Shown one piece after another: positions 36,720 through 45,494 of a DNA stretch of 64,000 bases. The stretch comes from Flavobacteriales bacterium. GTDB taxonomy: Bacteria; Bacteroidota; Bacteroidia; Flavobacteriales_D; Sanyastnellaceae. The translations under genes were made by a program, and so were the position numbers. Position 1 is the first letter of the stretch. Each line of letters starts with the position of its first letter. The stretch spans positions 20,015 to 84,014 of the forward strand of contig JAIBBG010000007.1 in NCBI GenBank assembly GCA_019694805.1, given 5' to 3'. A model generated the notes under the pieces. The model was not told the origin of the DNA. It worked only from the letters and a program-made list of their open reading frames with translations, and searched no databases.

Positions 36720-38147
36720 TTGAAGCAAGGAATCATCATATTAATAGCCATTAGTCTTCACTACGCCATGCTGGCGCAGGACAATCTAGGTATTGCCGGC
36801 AGCACGCGTTCACCGGTGAATACCATGCTCAATAATCCATCAACCATTGTTGACTCGAGGGCTTTTATTGATATCAATCTGATTGGCGCATCCATTTTTG
36901 CAAGAAACACTTTGACCTATTTGGATGGAAAATCATTTTCCACCTCGATGTTCGACACGATGACGACCGTTCCTCTTACCAAAAGAAAAGGCCCGTTTTC
37001 TGTTTATGGCGACGTGATGGTACATGGTCCATCAGCCACTTTTGCTGTGAAACAACACGCATTTGGCATTCATACGGGAGCAAGGGTCGTGGCAGATGTC
37101 CGCGGAATTCCAGACGAAGTGAAAGCCATGATCACACAAGGTTTTCAATACCGGGGTGCCATGGGCAAATTGCAGAAATTGAAAAATGTAAGAGCCAATG
37201 CATTAGCCTGGGGAGAAGCCGGAATTTCATACGGCACTATTCTTTCGCGCGATGGTGATGCCATCCTTCAAGGCGCAGCTACAGTAAAAAGATTGTTCGG
37301 TGTTGCAGGTGCTGGAGTCAGACTCGACGAATGGGCATACATAGTCCATGATAGCACTCATTTGGAATCGCAAACCTTTAAAGGAGAATATGGATTCAAT
37401 GACCCCTTATCAGGAGGTTATCTCAGTGGAAAAGGCTGGGGAGTCGATATTGGCTTCACCTATAAAGTGAGAAAAGGAAGTTCAGATGATTATATTCCCT
37501 ATAATCCTTGCACAGATGGCGACTACAGATACAGACTTGGTGTGTCGTTGCTTGATGTCGGTAAGGTGAGTTTCCAGGGACCATTCTACCACAACAAATT
37601 TGACCAAAGTGAAAGCAGCCAATGGAACGACTATCAATCGACCACTGCTGATGAGATTGGAGATATTGATAGTTTGATCAACAATAACTTTCAACTGGTT
37701 GCAGAAAACAGCCAGGAAGGTCGATTCAAGATGAAATTGCCGACAGCACTCTCTGTGCAGATGGACTATAACCTTGAGCATAACTTTTATGTTTACGGCG
37801 TCATCACCTATGGATTACCGAGATTGAATAGCCTCGGAGTTCAACGCGCTTCCTACATGGGATTGGCTCCACGTTGGGAAACTAAAAGATTTGAGTTCTC
37901 ATTGCCGTTATCGCTTTATGAATGGAAAGCTCCACAAATGGGATTTGCCATGCGCTTGAATAGTCTCATCATAGGTAGCGATAATTTGGGGTGGCTGCTC
38001 TTCAATCAGGATATTTATGGTGCCGACATTTATTTCAGTTTGAAGTACACCGCCTTCCGTCATTGGAAGTGCAAGACCAAATCCAAAAAGCAAAAACCGG
38101 TCATCAGACGTGGATCTAAAGACCCCCTCCCCTGTCCTACCTGGTAA
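36720..38147 (+). CDS. DUF5723 family outer-membrane protein (TTG start)
   Basis: A 475-residue protein that begins with a signal peptide (MKQGIIILIAISLHYAMLAQ). NLGIAGSTRSPVNTMLNNPSTIVDSRAFIDINL matches the DUF5723 family, predicted outer-membrane barrels of Bacteroidota. The body is strand-rich and aromatic, with TFAVKQHAFGIHTGARV-type strands. The only start that preserves the signal peptide is TTG at 36720: the frame is closed by a TAA at 36693-36695 and there is no ATG or GTG in between. A -7-like box TATCTTTT (36712-36719) abuts the TTG. The basic C-terminal tail (CKTKSKKQKPVIRRG) is unusual for a barrel end. Confidence 0.82.
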   Translation: MKQGIIILIAISLHYAMLAQDNLGIAGSTRSPVNTMLNNPSTIVDSRAFIDINLIGASIFARNTLTYLDGKSFSTSMFDTMTTVPLTKRKGPFSVYGDVMVHGPSATFAVKQHAFGIHTGARVVADVRGIPDEVKAMITQGFQYRGAMGKLQKLKNVRANALAWGEAGISYGTILSRDGDAILQGAATVKRLFGVAGAGVRLDEWAYIVHDSTHLESQTFKGEYGFNDPLSGGYLSGKGWGVDIGFTYKVRKGSSDDYIPYNPCTDGDYRYRLGVSLLDVGKVSFQGPFYHNKFDQSESSQWNDYQSTTADEIGDIDSLINNNFQLVAENSQEGRFKMKLPTALSVQMDYNLEHNFYVYGVITYGLPRLNSLGVQRASYMGLAPRWETKRFEFSLPLSLYEWKAPQMGFAMRLNSLIIGSDNLGWLLFNQDIYGADIYFSLKYTAFRHWKCKTKSKKQKPVIRRGSKDPLPCPTW

Positions 38148-38176
38148 TCAACCAGTTCCGTAGTTCATTTTCTAAA

Positions 38177-38206
38177 TTGTACTGTTTTCTCGATTTCCTA
38201 TTTTCG
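38177..38206 (+). promoter_or_regulatory. Promoter TTG-N19-TATTTTCG, 4 nt before the ATG
   Basis: TTG at 38177-38179, 19-nt spacer and a 7-of-8 -7 box TATTTTCG (38199-38206), then 4 nt (CGTC) to the ATG at 38211. A good promoter with a leaderless geometry. Confidence 0.58.
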
Positions 38207-38210
38207 CGTC

Positions 38211-39419
38211 ATGCAGGACGCACCGATCGACGTACATCAATATGATGATATCCGGCCTTATACGGATATCGAATTGCGCGACGCCATTGGCAGATTGATA
38301 GAAGAACCACTTCTTGTTAAAATGATGAAGTGGGTCTATCCCGGCTTGAGTAAAGCGGAGATTATCAGGATGTTCAAGAGTATTTCGACCGTTAGAGAAT
38401 TTCAAGAAGAAATAGGCGCTCCAGCTATGAAAGTCATCACTCAGATGACAACCAGTGGCTTGAGTTTTTCCAACGTAGATTATATCGATAAAAACAAGGG
38501 CTATCTTTTTATCAGCAATCACCGAGACATCATACTTGACAGTGCTCTTTTGAATGTAAGTTTGATGGAAAGGGGGTTCAATACCACGGAAATAGCGATC
38601 GGAGACAATCTATTGAAGGCTCCTATGGTTCGCGATATAGTCAGGTCCAACCGGAATTTTATCGTAAACAGGGACGTCAACACCAAAGAAGTCTATTACT
38701 ACTCCCTGAGACTAAGTAATTATATCAGGCACACCATTTCAGAAAGGAATACTTCTATTTGGATTGCACAACGTGAGGGCCGCAGCAAAGATGGCGATGA
38801 TAAAACATCGACAGGATTGCTCAAGATGTTCGCCATGAGTAGCAGCAAACCATTGGAAGATGCACTGGATGATTTGAACATTGTTCCGATGAGTGTGAGC
38901 TATGAGTACGATCCATGCGACATCCTCAAGACACACGAACTTTTGCATGTAAGGTATTTTGGTAAATACGAAAAAAAGTCAGGAGAAGATTTTCACTCTA
39001 TGCTCACCGGAATCACAGGCCATAAAGGCCGTGTTCATATCGCCGTTGGACATGAGCTCTCCAATACGCTGGATCAAATGCGCTTGATCACCAATAAAAA
39101 CGAAAAGATTCGCATGCTGGGAGAAGCCATTGATGAGGAGATGTATCGTATCTACAAATTGTGGCCAACCAACTACATCGCCTATGATATGCTTCATGGC
39201 ACACGTGAATACCGCGACCATTACAGCAACATTCAAAGAATAGCCTTTGCGAATTATATCCGTGGCCACGTGATCAAACTTGCATTGGGAAGAAAAAAGA
39301 CAGGCTTGCCATCAGAAAACCTCAATGCCAACGCAAGAGAAATTCTATTGCAGATGTATGCCAATCCAGTGACCAACAGAATGGTGGTCGAGAAAAAAGA
39401 AATGTTGCAGGAGAAATAA
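38211..39419 (+). CDS. PlsC/PlsB-like glycerolipid acyltransferase
   Basis: A 402-residue protein. A phosphate acyltransferase domain is recognisable from YLFISNHRDIILDSALL, followed by NRNFIVNRD (block II-like) and IWIAQREGRSKDGDD (block III-like, equivalent to EGTRS), then IVPMSVSYEYDP (block IV). The catalytic block is usually HX4D; here His104 is followed by Asp110 (HX5D) with another Asp at 106. This may be the variant form of a Bacteroidota subfamily. The likely reaction is acylation of glycerol-3-phosphate or lysophosphatidate in membrane lipid synthesis. It precedes a type B adhesin gene by 6 nt, an odd pairing. Confidence 0.85.
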   Translation: MQDAPIDVHQYDDIRPYTDIELRDAIGRLIEEPLLVKMMKWVYPGLSKAEIIRMFKSISTVREFQEEIGAPAMKVITQMTTSGLSFSNVDYIDKNKGYLFISNHRDIILDSALLNVSLMERGFNTTEIAIGDNLLKAPMVRDIVRSNRNFIVNRDVNTKEVYYYSLRLSNYIRHTISERNTSIWIAQREGRSKDGDDKTSTGLLKMFAMSSSKPLEDALDDLNIVPMSVSYEYDPCDILKTHELLHVRYFGKYEKKSGEDFHSMLTGITGHKGRVHIAVGHELSNTLDQMRLITNKNEKIRMLGEAIDEEMYRIYKLWPTNYIAYDMLHGTREYRDHYSNIQRIAFANYIRGHVIKLALGRKKTGLPSENLNANAREILLQMYANPVTNRMVVEKKEMLQEK

Positions 39420-39425
39420 GCTACC

Positions 39426-41372
39426 ATGAAAAACGGTCTGATTCGAATTTGTACTGCCATATTGTGCCTGTTTCATTTCGGGACATTTGCCCAATGTGGA
39501 GATTGTGAGCAGTTGGTTGAATTGGTTACCAATGGTAATTTTTCATCCGGCAACAACGGCTTTAGTTCAGACCTGAATTATGTCACCGGTTTCTTTTGTC
39601 CTCTTTGTCCTGAAAACACTTACACTGTAGGAGCCAATGCGACATTTTATCACAGTGACTTCACAGGTTCGGATCATACCAACCCTCCATTTGGAAATTT
39701 TTTCATTGCCAATGGTTCTGCCGTAGATGGAGCTTCAGTATGGTGTCAATCTTTTGCCGTTCAACCCGGAGTAGATTATACTTTCTCATTTTGGGCAAGG
39801 GATGTCACCAACAACAGTAATGCCCATCCATTGGCATTGCTTGAACCTGTTTTCAATGGCATTCCAGCCGGAGATACCTTACAGGCATCAGGAGGATGGC
39901 AACAATTCACCTTCACCTGGAATAGTGGTTCCGAAACATATTTGGACCTATGCATCATCAATCATCAATCGCTTTCTGGAGGAAATGACTTCGGATTAGA
40001 TGACATCAGTTTGTCTGCATGCGAAAACATCATTTTATCTCAAACCGCTGATGCTGGTCCGGATTTAGTGCTATGCAGTCATGATATCGCACAGATTGGT
40101 CAGACTTCTTTGAATGGATATAGCTACCAATGGGATAATGCAACGGGATTAAGTGCGACCAATCTGGGTAATCCACAATTCTTCGGAATCAATGAAACAA
40201 CCTCTTCTCAGTTTCTCACTTACATACTGACCACGGATTCTGCTGGAGTAGGCTGCATCACTACCGATACAGTGAGTATTGAATTGAAAGGATTGCCAGG
40301 ATTGGACCTCGGTCCGAATGAACAGATATGTCCAGGTAACACTATTACACTTGATGCAGGAAATAATTGGGATAGTCTGTTGTGGAGCGGAGGTGAAACC
40401 ACACCTGTGATTGAAGTTGGCGCCGGAGATTACGCAGTAACTGCATATTACAATGGTTGTGACACCACCGATCAGATCAGTATTACTGAAGTAGTCATGC
40501 CAATCATTGAACTGGGGAATGACACCACCATTTGCGAAGGATCATCATTGCTACTAAACGCCGGAGTGATCGGTTGGTGGAATGGCTCCATCTTGTCTGA
40601 TACGCTTGGAGTCATCAATGCAGGTAATTATCAATTCACCTATACCAATGGTCCATGCACCACATCAGATGACATTGATATTGCTGTAACACCACTGCCG
40701 GAAGTAAATATTTCATCTGAAAATGAATTTTGTCAGGGATCGACCTTGACCATCACTGCAAGTACATCAGGATTATGGAGCACCGGGGAAAGTGGAACGT
40801 CCATCACGGTGAATGAAGGTGGTTACTATGACATTGTGGTGGTGAATCTAAATTGCACACGAAGTGCCGGAATAGATGTAGTAATGAACCCGTTGCCAAT
40901 TATGCCGGAAATAGATAACCTGAGTATTTGTGAAGATGATTCTGTGCCTTTGGATGCTTACCACGAATACAACCAATACTATTTGTGGTCGAACGGAGAC
41001 ACGACTTCTTATACCACACTATCTGGTGCAGGTTATTACGAAGTGCAAGTGGGAAATGCTTGTGATACCTCAGAAGTTGAATTTTACCTGGATACCTACA
41101 GGTGCAATTGGGGTTTGTACATCCCATCGGCATTTACACCGAACGAAGATGACATCAATGAAGGATGGGCCGTAGAGGGATACAATGTGACTGAAGTTCG
41201 CATCCATGTTTACAACAGATTTGGCGATCTGATTTTTTATACCGATGAACTCGGGAAAAAATGGCAACCAGGAACGGGTGTAGGTGATGACGTGTACAAT
41301 TATTACGTCACCGCTAAAACCTTCGATGGTGAAGACTTTGAAGAGAAAGGCCGGCTATATCTGCTGCGCTAA
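39426..41372 (+). CDS. Surface protein with type B T9SS sorting domain
   Basis: A 648-residue exported protein with a signal peptide ending GTFAQ. The N-terminal ~170 residues (ELVTNGNFSSGNNGFSS, WCQSFAVQPGVDYTFSFWARD, NDFGLDDISLSAC) resemble a carbohydrate-binding-like beta sandwich. Several Ig-like units follow with the recurrent IxLGNDTTICEGSSLxLxAG motif. The end is a gliding-motility-associated domain (LYIPSAFTPNEDDINEGW, VRIHVYNRFGDLIFYTDE). Unlike the two other type B proteins here, no PorP/SprF gene follows: the next gene is accD. Confidence 0.9.
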   Translation: MKNGLIRICTAILCLFHFGTFAQCGDCEQLVELVTNGNFSSGNNGFSSDLNYVTGFFCPLCPENTYTVGANATFYHSDFTGSDHTNPPFGNFFIANGSAVDGASVWCQSFAVQPGVDYTFSFWARDVTNNSNAHPLALLEPVFNGIPAGDTLQASGGWQQFTFTWNSGSETYLDLCIINHQSLSGGNDFGLDDISLSACENIILSQTADAGPDLVLCSHDIAQIGQTSLNGYSYQWDNATGLSATNLGNPQFFGINETTSSQFLTYILTTDSAGVGCITTDTVSIELKGLPGLDLGPNEQICPGNTITLDAGNNWDSLLWSGGETTPVIEVGAGDYAVTAYYNGCDTTDQISITEVVMPIIELGNDTTICEGSSLLLNAGVIGWWNGSILSDTLGVINAGNYQFTYTNGPCTTSDDIDIAVTPLPEVNISSENEFCQGSTLTITASTSGLWSTGESGTSITVNEGGYYDIVVVNLNCTRSAGIDVVMNPLPIMPEIDNLSICEDDSVPLDAYHEYNQYYLWSNGDTTSYTTLSGAGYYEVQVGNACDTSEVEFYLDTYRCNWGLYIPSAFTPNEDDINEGWAVEGYNVTEVRIHVYNRFGDLIFYTDELGKKWQPGTGVGDDVYNYYVTAKTFDGEDFEEKGRLYLLR

Positions 41373-41413
41373 CGGTAAAAAGAACCATTTCACGCAAAAC
41401 ATGAGATTTCCCT

Positions 41414-41421
41414 CATATTTG
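41414..41421 (+). promoter_or_regulatory. -7 box CATATTTG upstream of accD
   Basis: A 7-of-8 match to TAnnTTTG, 26 nt before the accD ATG. It would give accD its own transcript, independent of the adhesin gene 75 nt upstream. Confidence 0.45.
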
Positions 41422-41447
41422 CGACGAAATAGAAAAACGAATTCGAT

Positions 41448-42293
41448 ATGAGTTGGTTTAAAAGAAAAATAGACGGCATCACGACCAAAAGCAAAGAGAA
41501 GAAAGAAATTCCTGAAGGCTTATGGTATAAATGCCCTGAGTGTAAAAACGTGGTGACCTCCGACGAACATGCGGACACCAATTGGGTATGTGCAAAATGC
41601 GGTTATCATGAAAAAATAGGTTCTCGTGAATACTTCAGTATTCTTTTCGATGAAAATGAATTTACTGAAATAGCGACTAACCTCACAAGTGGCGACCCGC
41701 TTGAATTCACCGATACCAAGTCTTATAAGGATAGGATCAAAACGACCATCAACAAAACCGGACTGAAAGATGCCATGCGTGTAGGTCGTGGAAAAATCAA
41801 CGGTTATGACGCGGTTGTTGCTTGTATGGATTTCGCATTCATTGGTGGTTCCATGGGTTCTGTGGTAGGTGAAAAATTCGCTGAGGGAGTAAACGAAGCC
41901 ATCAAAAACAAATGCGCTTTTATCTGTATATCAAAATCCGGTGGCGCACGCATGATGGAAGCTGGATTTTCGCTCATGCAAATGGCAAAAACCTCTGGCA
42001 AACTCACGCAACTTGCTGACGCCAGATTACCTTACATCTCTTTTCTCACAGATCCAACGACAGGTGGAGTTACAGCATCCTATGCCATGCTGGGAGACAT
42101 CAACATTGCTGAGCCCAAAGCACTGATTGGTTTTGCTGGTCCGCGAGTGGTGAAAGAAACCATCGGTAAAGATCTACCTCAAGGCTTCCAAAGTTCAGAG
42201 TTTGTTCTCGAACATGGATTCCTCGACTATATTGTAGAGAGAAAAGATCTCAAACACAAAATCAGTGAGTCACTGAAGTTCTTCAAGATTTAA
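41448..42293 (+). CDS. accD: Acetyl-CoA carboxylase carboxyltransferase subunit beta
   Basis: A 281-residue protein. A four-Cys zinc ribbon (Cys29, 32, 48, 51 in KCPECKNV and VCAKCGYH) is followed by the carboxyltransferase crotonase-like domain: [52 protein letters not shown] and [17 protein letters not shown]. It carries out the second half-reaction of malonyl-CoA formation, together with AccA, which is not in the window. Length is standard. A hairpin terminator directly follows. Confidence 0.97.
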   Translation: MSWFKRKIDGITTKSKEKKEIPEGLWYKCPECKNVVTSDEHADTNWVCAKCGYHEKIGSREYFSILFDENEFTEIATNLTSGDPLEFTDTKSYKDRIKTTINKTGLKDAMRVGRGKINGYDAVVACMDFAFIGGSMGSVVGEKFAEGVNEAIKNKCAFICISKSGGARMMEAGFSLMQMAKTSGKLTQLADARLPYISFLTDPTTGGVTASYAMLGDINIAEPKALIGFAGPRVVKETIGKDLPQGFQSSEFVLEHGFLDYIVERKDLKHKISESLKFFKI

Positions 42294-42304
42294 TCACACA
42301 TTCA

Positions 42305-45300
42305 TCAATCAACCATAAACGGTCTTCGGCATGAAAATCCGGAGACCGTTTTCATTTCAATAGTGTACAAGCCATTGCTGAGATGATCAATGTTTTCAGA
42401 CATTACACGAGACTGACAGCGATCTCTAAATTGAACCACCTTACCCTGTGCGTCGTAAATGACAAACGATTCGATCATCTCGGATGATTTGAATTGAATC
42501 ACATCATGCGCAGGATTTGGAAACATGTCGAAACTTACCCATGCGTTCTCTTTCACACCACTACAAAGCTCAACAAACACTTCTTCTGTATCCGTGTTTT
42601 CACATCCAAACTCATCAGTATAGTTGTATGTTAAAGTGACGTGGGAGAATGCATCAACAACACCGGGATTAAACTCGTTCGTATTTTGAATACCAACTCC
42701 GGAGAAAATTCCTCCTGCTGGAGATGCGGACAAAGTCACAATACCATCTTCTACGCAAACGGTATCAGCCAGTTCAAAAGAAAGATCCACTTGGTCGATC
42801 ACATCAATCTGAACAGATGTTGAGTTTGAACATCCATTGCCATCAGTACCCACGACACTTATTTCGACATCAGTTTCAGGAATAAGGGTCAAAACAGAAC
42901 CTGTGGCTTCATTGTTCCACAAATAATTTACTCCGCCTGCAGCATACAGGTTTTGCTCAGCGCCATAACAAACAGGGTTCTCCAAACCAGTGATCTGGAT
43001 AATTGGAACAGAATCCACTGTAATGGTCAATGAGATTTCAGCAAAACACTCCTCGCTGTTGTAGCCTTCAACCATGTATGTAGTGGTTTGCGTCGGATTC
43101 AATTCCTGTGAGTCACCTTGCAATTCACCACTCCACCAATAAGATGATGCACCATAGACTTCAATGAATGTGCTTTCTCCTAAACAAATATTCATATCAC
43201 CGAATACACTCAGTTCGGGAATTGGAACAACATTCACAGCAAACTGAAGCGTGGTGGTACATGTTCCGTTGGATGAGCTTACAGTAAACTCAGTCGAATC
43301 TGTTGGATTGGCTTCGATGGTATCTCCTGTTTGATCGTTAGACCAGATGTAGTTATCACTACCGCTGGCTATGATGGTCGTTGATTCACCGCTACAAATT
43401 TCAAGGTCTCCAGAAATATTGATTTCGGGACCGGCAAGTGCATTGATTTCCTGACTAACCCATTCCGTATAGCAACCATACTGATCAAGACTTCTTAAAG
43501 AAAGAATATCCAATGTCGAACTGACAGTCCAATAAAGAGTATCTGCCTCATAAACTTCTTCCAGAATCTGCCAGAAAGAATTTTCAAAATTTGGATCTGT
43601 TAATGTCACCACATCGCCAACACAGAGGTCATTCAGTGGCTGAGCATCAATGGTCGTGTTTTGCGTTTCATGTACCAAAAGCGTGAATGATGTCGAATTG
43701 GAACATCCGTTTTCTCCGGTGCCAGTAACTGTATAGAGCTGGGTAGTGGTGCCTGTGATATCATGCATTTCGCCCATAGATTCATCATACCATATGTAAT
43801 TCACGCCACCTAAGGCCATGATTGTGGTTGTTTCTGATTCACAAATTTCAAGATCGCCTGACACTTCAATCAACGGCAATTCCAGAGAAGTCACTTCCAA
43901 TTCTTGATGTGAAGTACATCCAAATGTATTTTCTGCATCTACGGTGATGACTGTGTTTTCTGTGATCGTCAGTGAAAAATCATTTGCTGACGTCACATTG
44001 TTCCAAACGTAAGTATCGCTGCCAACCACATTGAATTCTCCCATGGATCCTTCACAAACTTGAGCATTACCCAAAATTTCGAACGAAGGCAATGCATGAA
44101 CAACCACTTCAAACGTTGTGGTGTTGCTGCATCCATGATCATCCGTACCGATAACATTGAACACATCCGAAGTAGCTGGAGACATGATGATCTCCTCACC
44201 TGTTTCATCAGTACTCCAGAGATAGTCCGTCGCACCAGAGGCAGTAAAAGATGTAACCTCACCCAAACAAATTTCGGCATCACCGTTCACTACAATTTCG
44301 GGTAAATCGTATACAATGACCATGGCATCATCAATGGCTTGACATCCAAACTCATTTTGTGCAGTCACTATATACAGAGTGGTGCTTTCAGGTGATACGT
44401 TGATGGAGCTTTCAAGACCGCCATTGGACCAAACAAAAGCATATTCGCCCGATGCCGATAATTCAGTGAATTCTCCAGCACAAATCTGCAAATCACCAGT
44501 GATTTCAAAAACTGGAACAGGATAAATCACAACTTGTGTCAACGCTTCATCGCTACAGCCAAATTCATTGGTTCCTATCACGGAAACATTTTGTGATGTT
44601 ACTGGCGTGATGTAAACAAATGATTCATTACCACCCACTGACCATTCATAAGTTTGAGCTCCATTCGCTTGAAGCAACAGCTCTTCGCCTGGACAACCAT
44701 AAATGATTTCAGTGGCCGTCACATCCGGATAATCATGAACGGTCACTATGATGATGTCGTCATTCACACAACCGAATTCGTCAGTACCCGTAACACCATA
44801 TGACTGATCGATGAGATTATCTATAAATAGTGTTTGATCGGTGGATGCATCAGACCAAACATAGTCTTGTGCACCAACAGCAGTGAGGATAGAAGTTTCT
44901 CCCAAACACAAAATGGTATCCCCTGTGATTTGCACATCAGGAAGAGGATGAACAATGATGGTATAACCAGCTGCAGTGAGACAACCATTCACATCGAATC
45001 CATACACTGAATAGTTGGTTGTAACAGCAGGTTGATGGATTTCAGAGGTTGCATTCGATCCTGATTCCCATTCGAGGTCTTCTCCATTCAATGCAGTAAT
45101 CACAGTTGATTCACCAAAACACAATTCCATATCTCCATCCACAATAAGTGGGATAGGTGTCACAACCGTGATGGTATCAGATGCAGTGCCTGCACACACA
45201 CCATTATCGTATGAATAGGTGATGATATGCTGACCAGGTCCGGCGAGATTGGCGAGAAAAAAATCATCCAACACACCCGTGCCGCTATAAGTGCCGCCAG

Positions 45301-45475
45301 CAGGAAATCCCTGTGGTAGGGCATAAAAAGATGAGCTTGAACAAATCGTCACATCATCTCCTATGTTGAAGGTTACTTCACATATCCCGGAAATTGAACC
45401 ATCTTGTGCAATAAGATCAACAGAAATAAAGGGCAACACCACCAGCAGTGCCTTCAAAAAAAATTTGTTTTTCAT
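42305..45475 (-). CDS. Giant Ig-like repeat protein, T9SS type A cargo (paralog 2)
   Basis: A 1,056-residue protein with a signal peptide ending VDLIAQ. After a first unit (CEVTFNIGDDVTICSSSS, GGTYSGTGVLDDFFLA) come about 12 repeats of 70-80 residues. Each opens like ITGDLEICxGExTxxxASG, continues YxWS...T and closes VxGTDExGCSN. A unit with GGIFSGVGIQNTNEFNPG precedes a type A sorting domain (FDMFPNPAHDVIQFKSSE to LSNGLYTIEMKT). The regular Cys spacing suggests a string of disulfide-linked beta domains and an adhesive or structural role (inference). It lies 20 nt downstream of a paralog of the same design. Confidence 0.9.
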   Translation of the reverse strand: MKNKFFLKALLVVLPFISVDLIAQDGSISGICEVTFNIGDDVTICSSSSFYALPQGFPAGGTYSGTGVLDDFFLANLAGPGQHIITYSYDNGVCAGTASDTITVVTPIPLIVDGDMELCFGESTVITALNGEDLEWESGSNATSEIHQPAVTTNYSVYGFDVNGCLTAAGYTIIVHPLPDVQITGDTILCLGETSILTAVGAQDYVWSDASTDQTLFIDNLIDQSYGVTGTDEFGCVNDDIIIVTVHDYPDVTATEIIYGCPGEELLLQANGAQTYEWSVGGNESFVYITPVTSQNVSVIGTNEFGCSDEALTQVVIYPVPVFEITGDLQICAGEFTELSASGEYAFVWSNGGLESSINVSPESTTLYIVTAQNEFGCQAIDDAMVIVYDLPEIVVNGDAEICLGEVTSFTASGATDYLWSTDETGEEIIMSPATSDVFNVIGTDDHGCSNTTTFEVVVHALPSFEILGNAQVCEGSMGEFNVVGSDTYVWNNVTSANDFSLTITENTVITVDAENTFGCTSHQELEVTSLELPLIEVSGDLEICESETTTIMALGGVNYIWYDESMGEMHDITGTTTQLYTVTGTGENGCSNSTSFTLLVHETQNTTIDAQPLNDLCVGDVVTLTDPNFENSFWQILEEVYEADTLYWTVSSTLDILSLRSLDQYGCYTEWVSQEINALAGPEINISGDLEICSGESTTIIASGSDNYIWSNDQTGDTIEANPTDSTEFTVSSSNGTCTTTLQFAVNVVPIPELSVFGDMNICLGESTFIEVYGASSYWWSGELQGDSQELNPTQTTTYMVEGYNSEECFAEISLTITVDSVPIIQITGLENPVCYGAEQNLYAAGGVNYLWNNEATGSVLTLIPETDVEISVVGTDGNGCSNSTSVQIDVIDQVDLSFELADTVCVEDGIVTLSASPAGGIFSGVGIQNTNEFNPGVVDAFSHVTLTYNYTDEFGCENTDTEEVFVELCSGVKENAWVSFDMFPNPAHDVIQFKSSEMIESFVIYDAQGKVVQFRDRCQSRVMSENIDHLSNGLYTIEMKTVSGFSCRRPFMVD
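42318..42356 (+). terminator. accD terminator lying inside the convergent gene
   Basis: AACGGTCTTCGG / CCGGAGACCGTT forms a 12-bp stem (one G-T pair) with a 9-nt loop, followed by TTCATTTC. It begins 25 nt after the accD stop and lies wholly within the last codons of the minus-strand gene ending at 42305. Confidence 0.7.
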
Positions 45476-45494
45476 GTCTTAAAAAAACCCGGTT

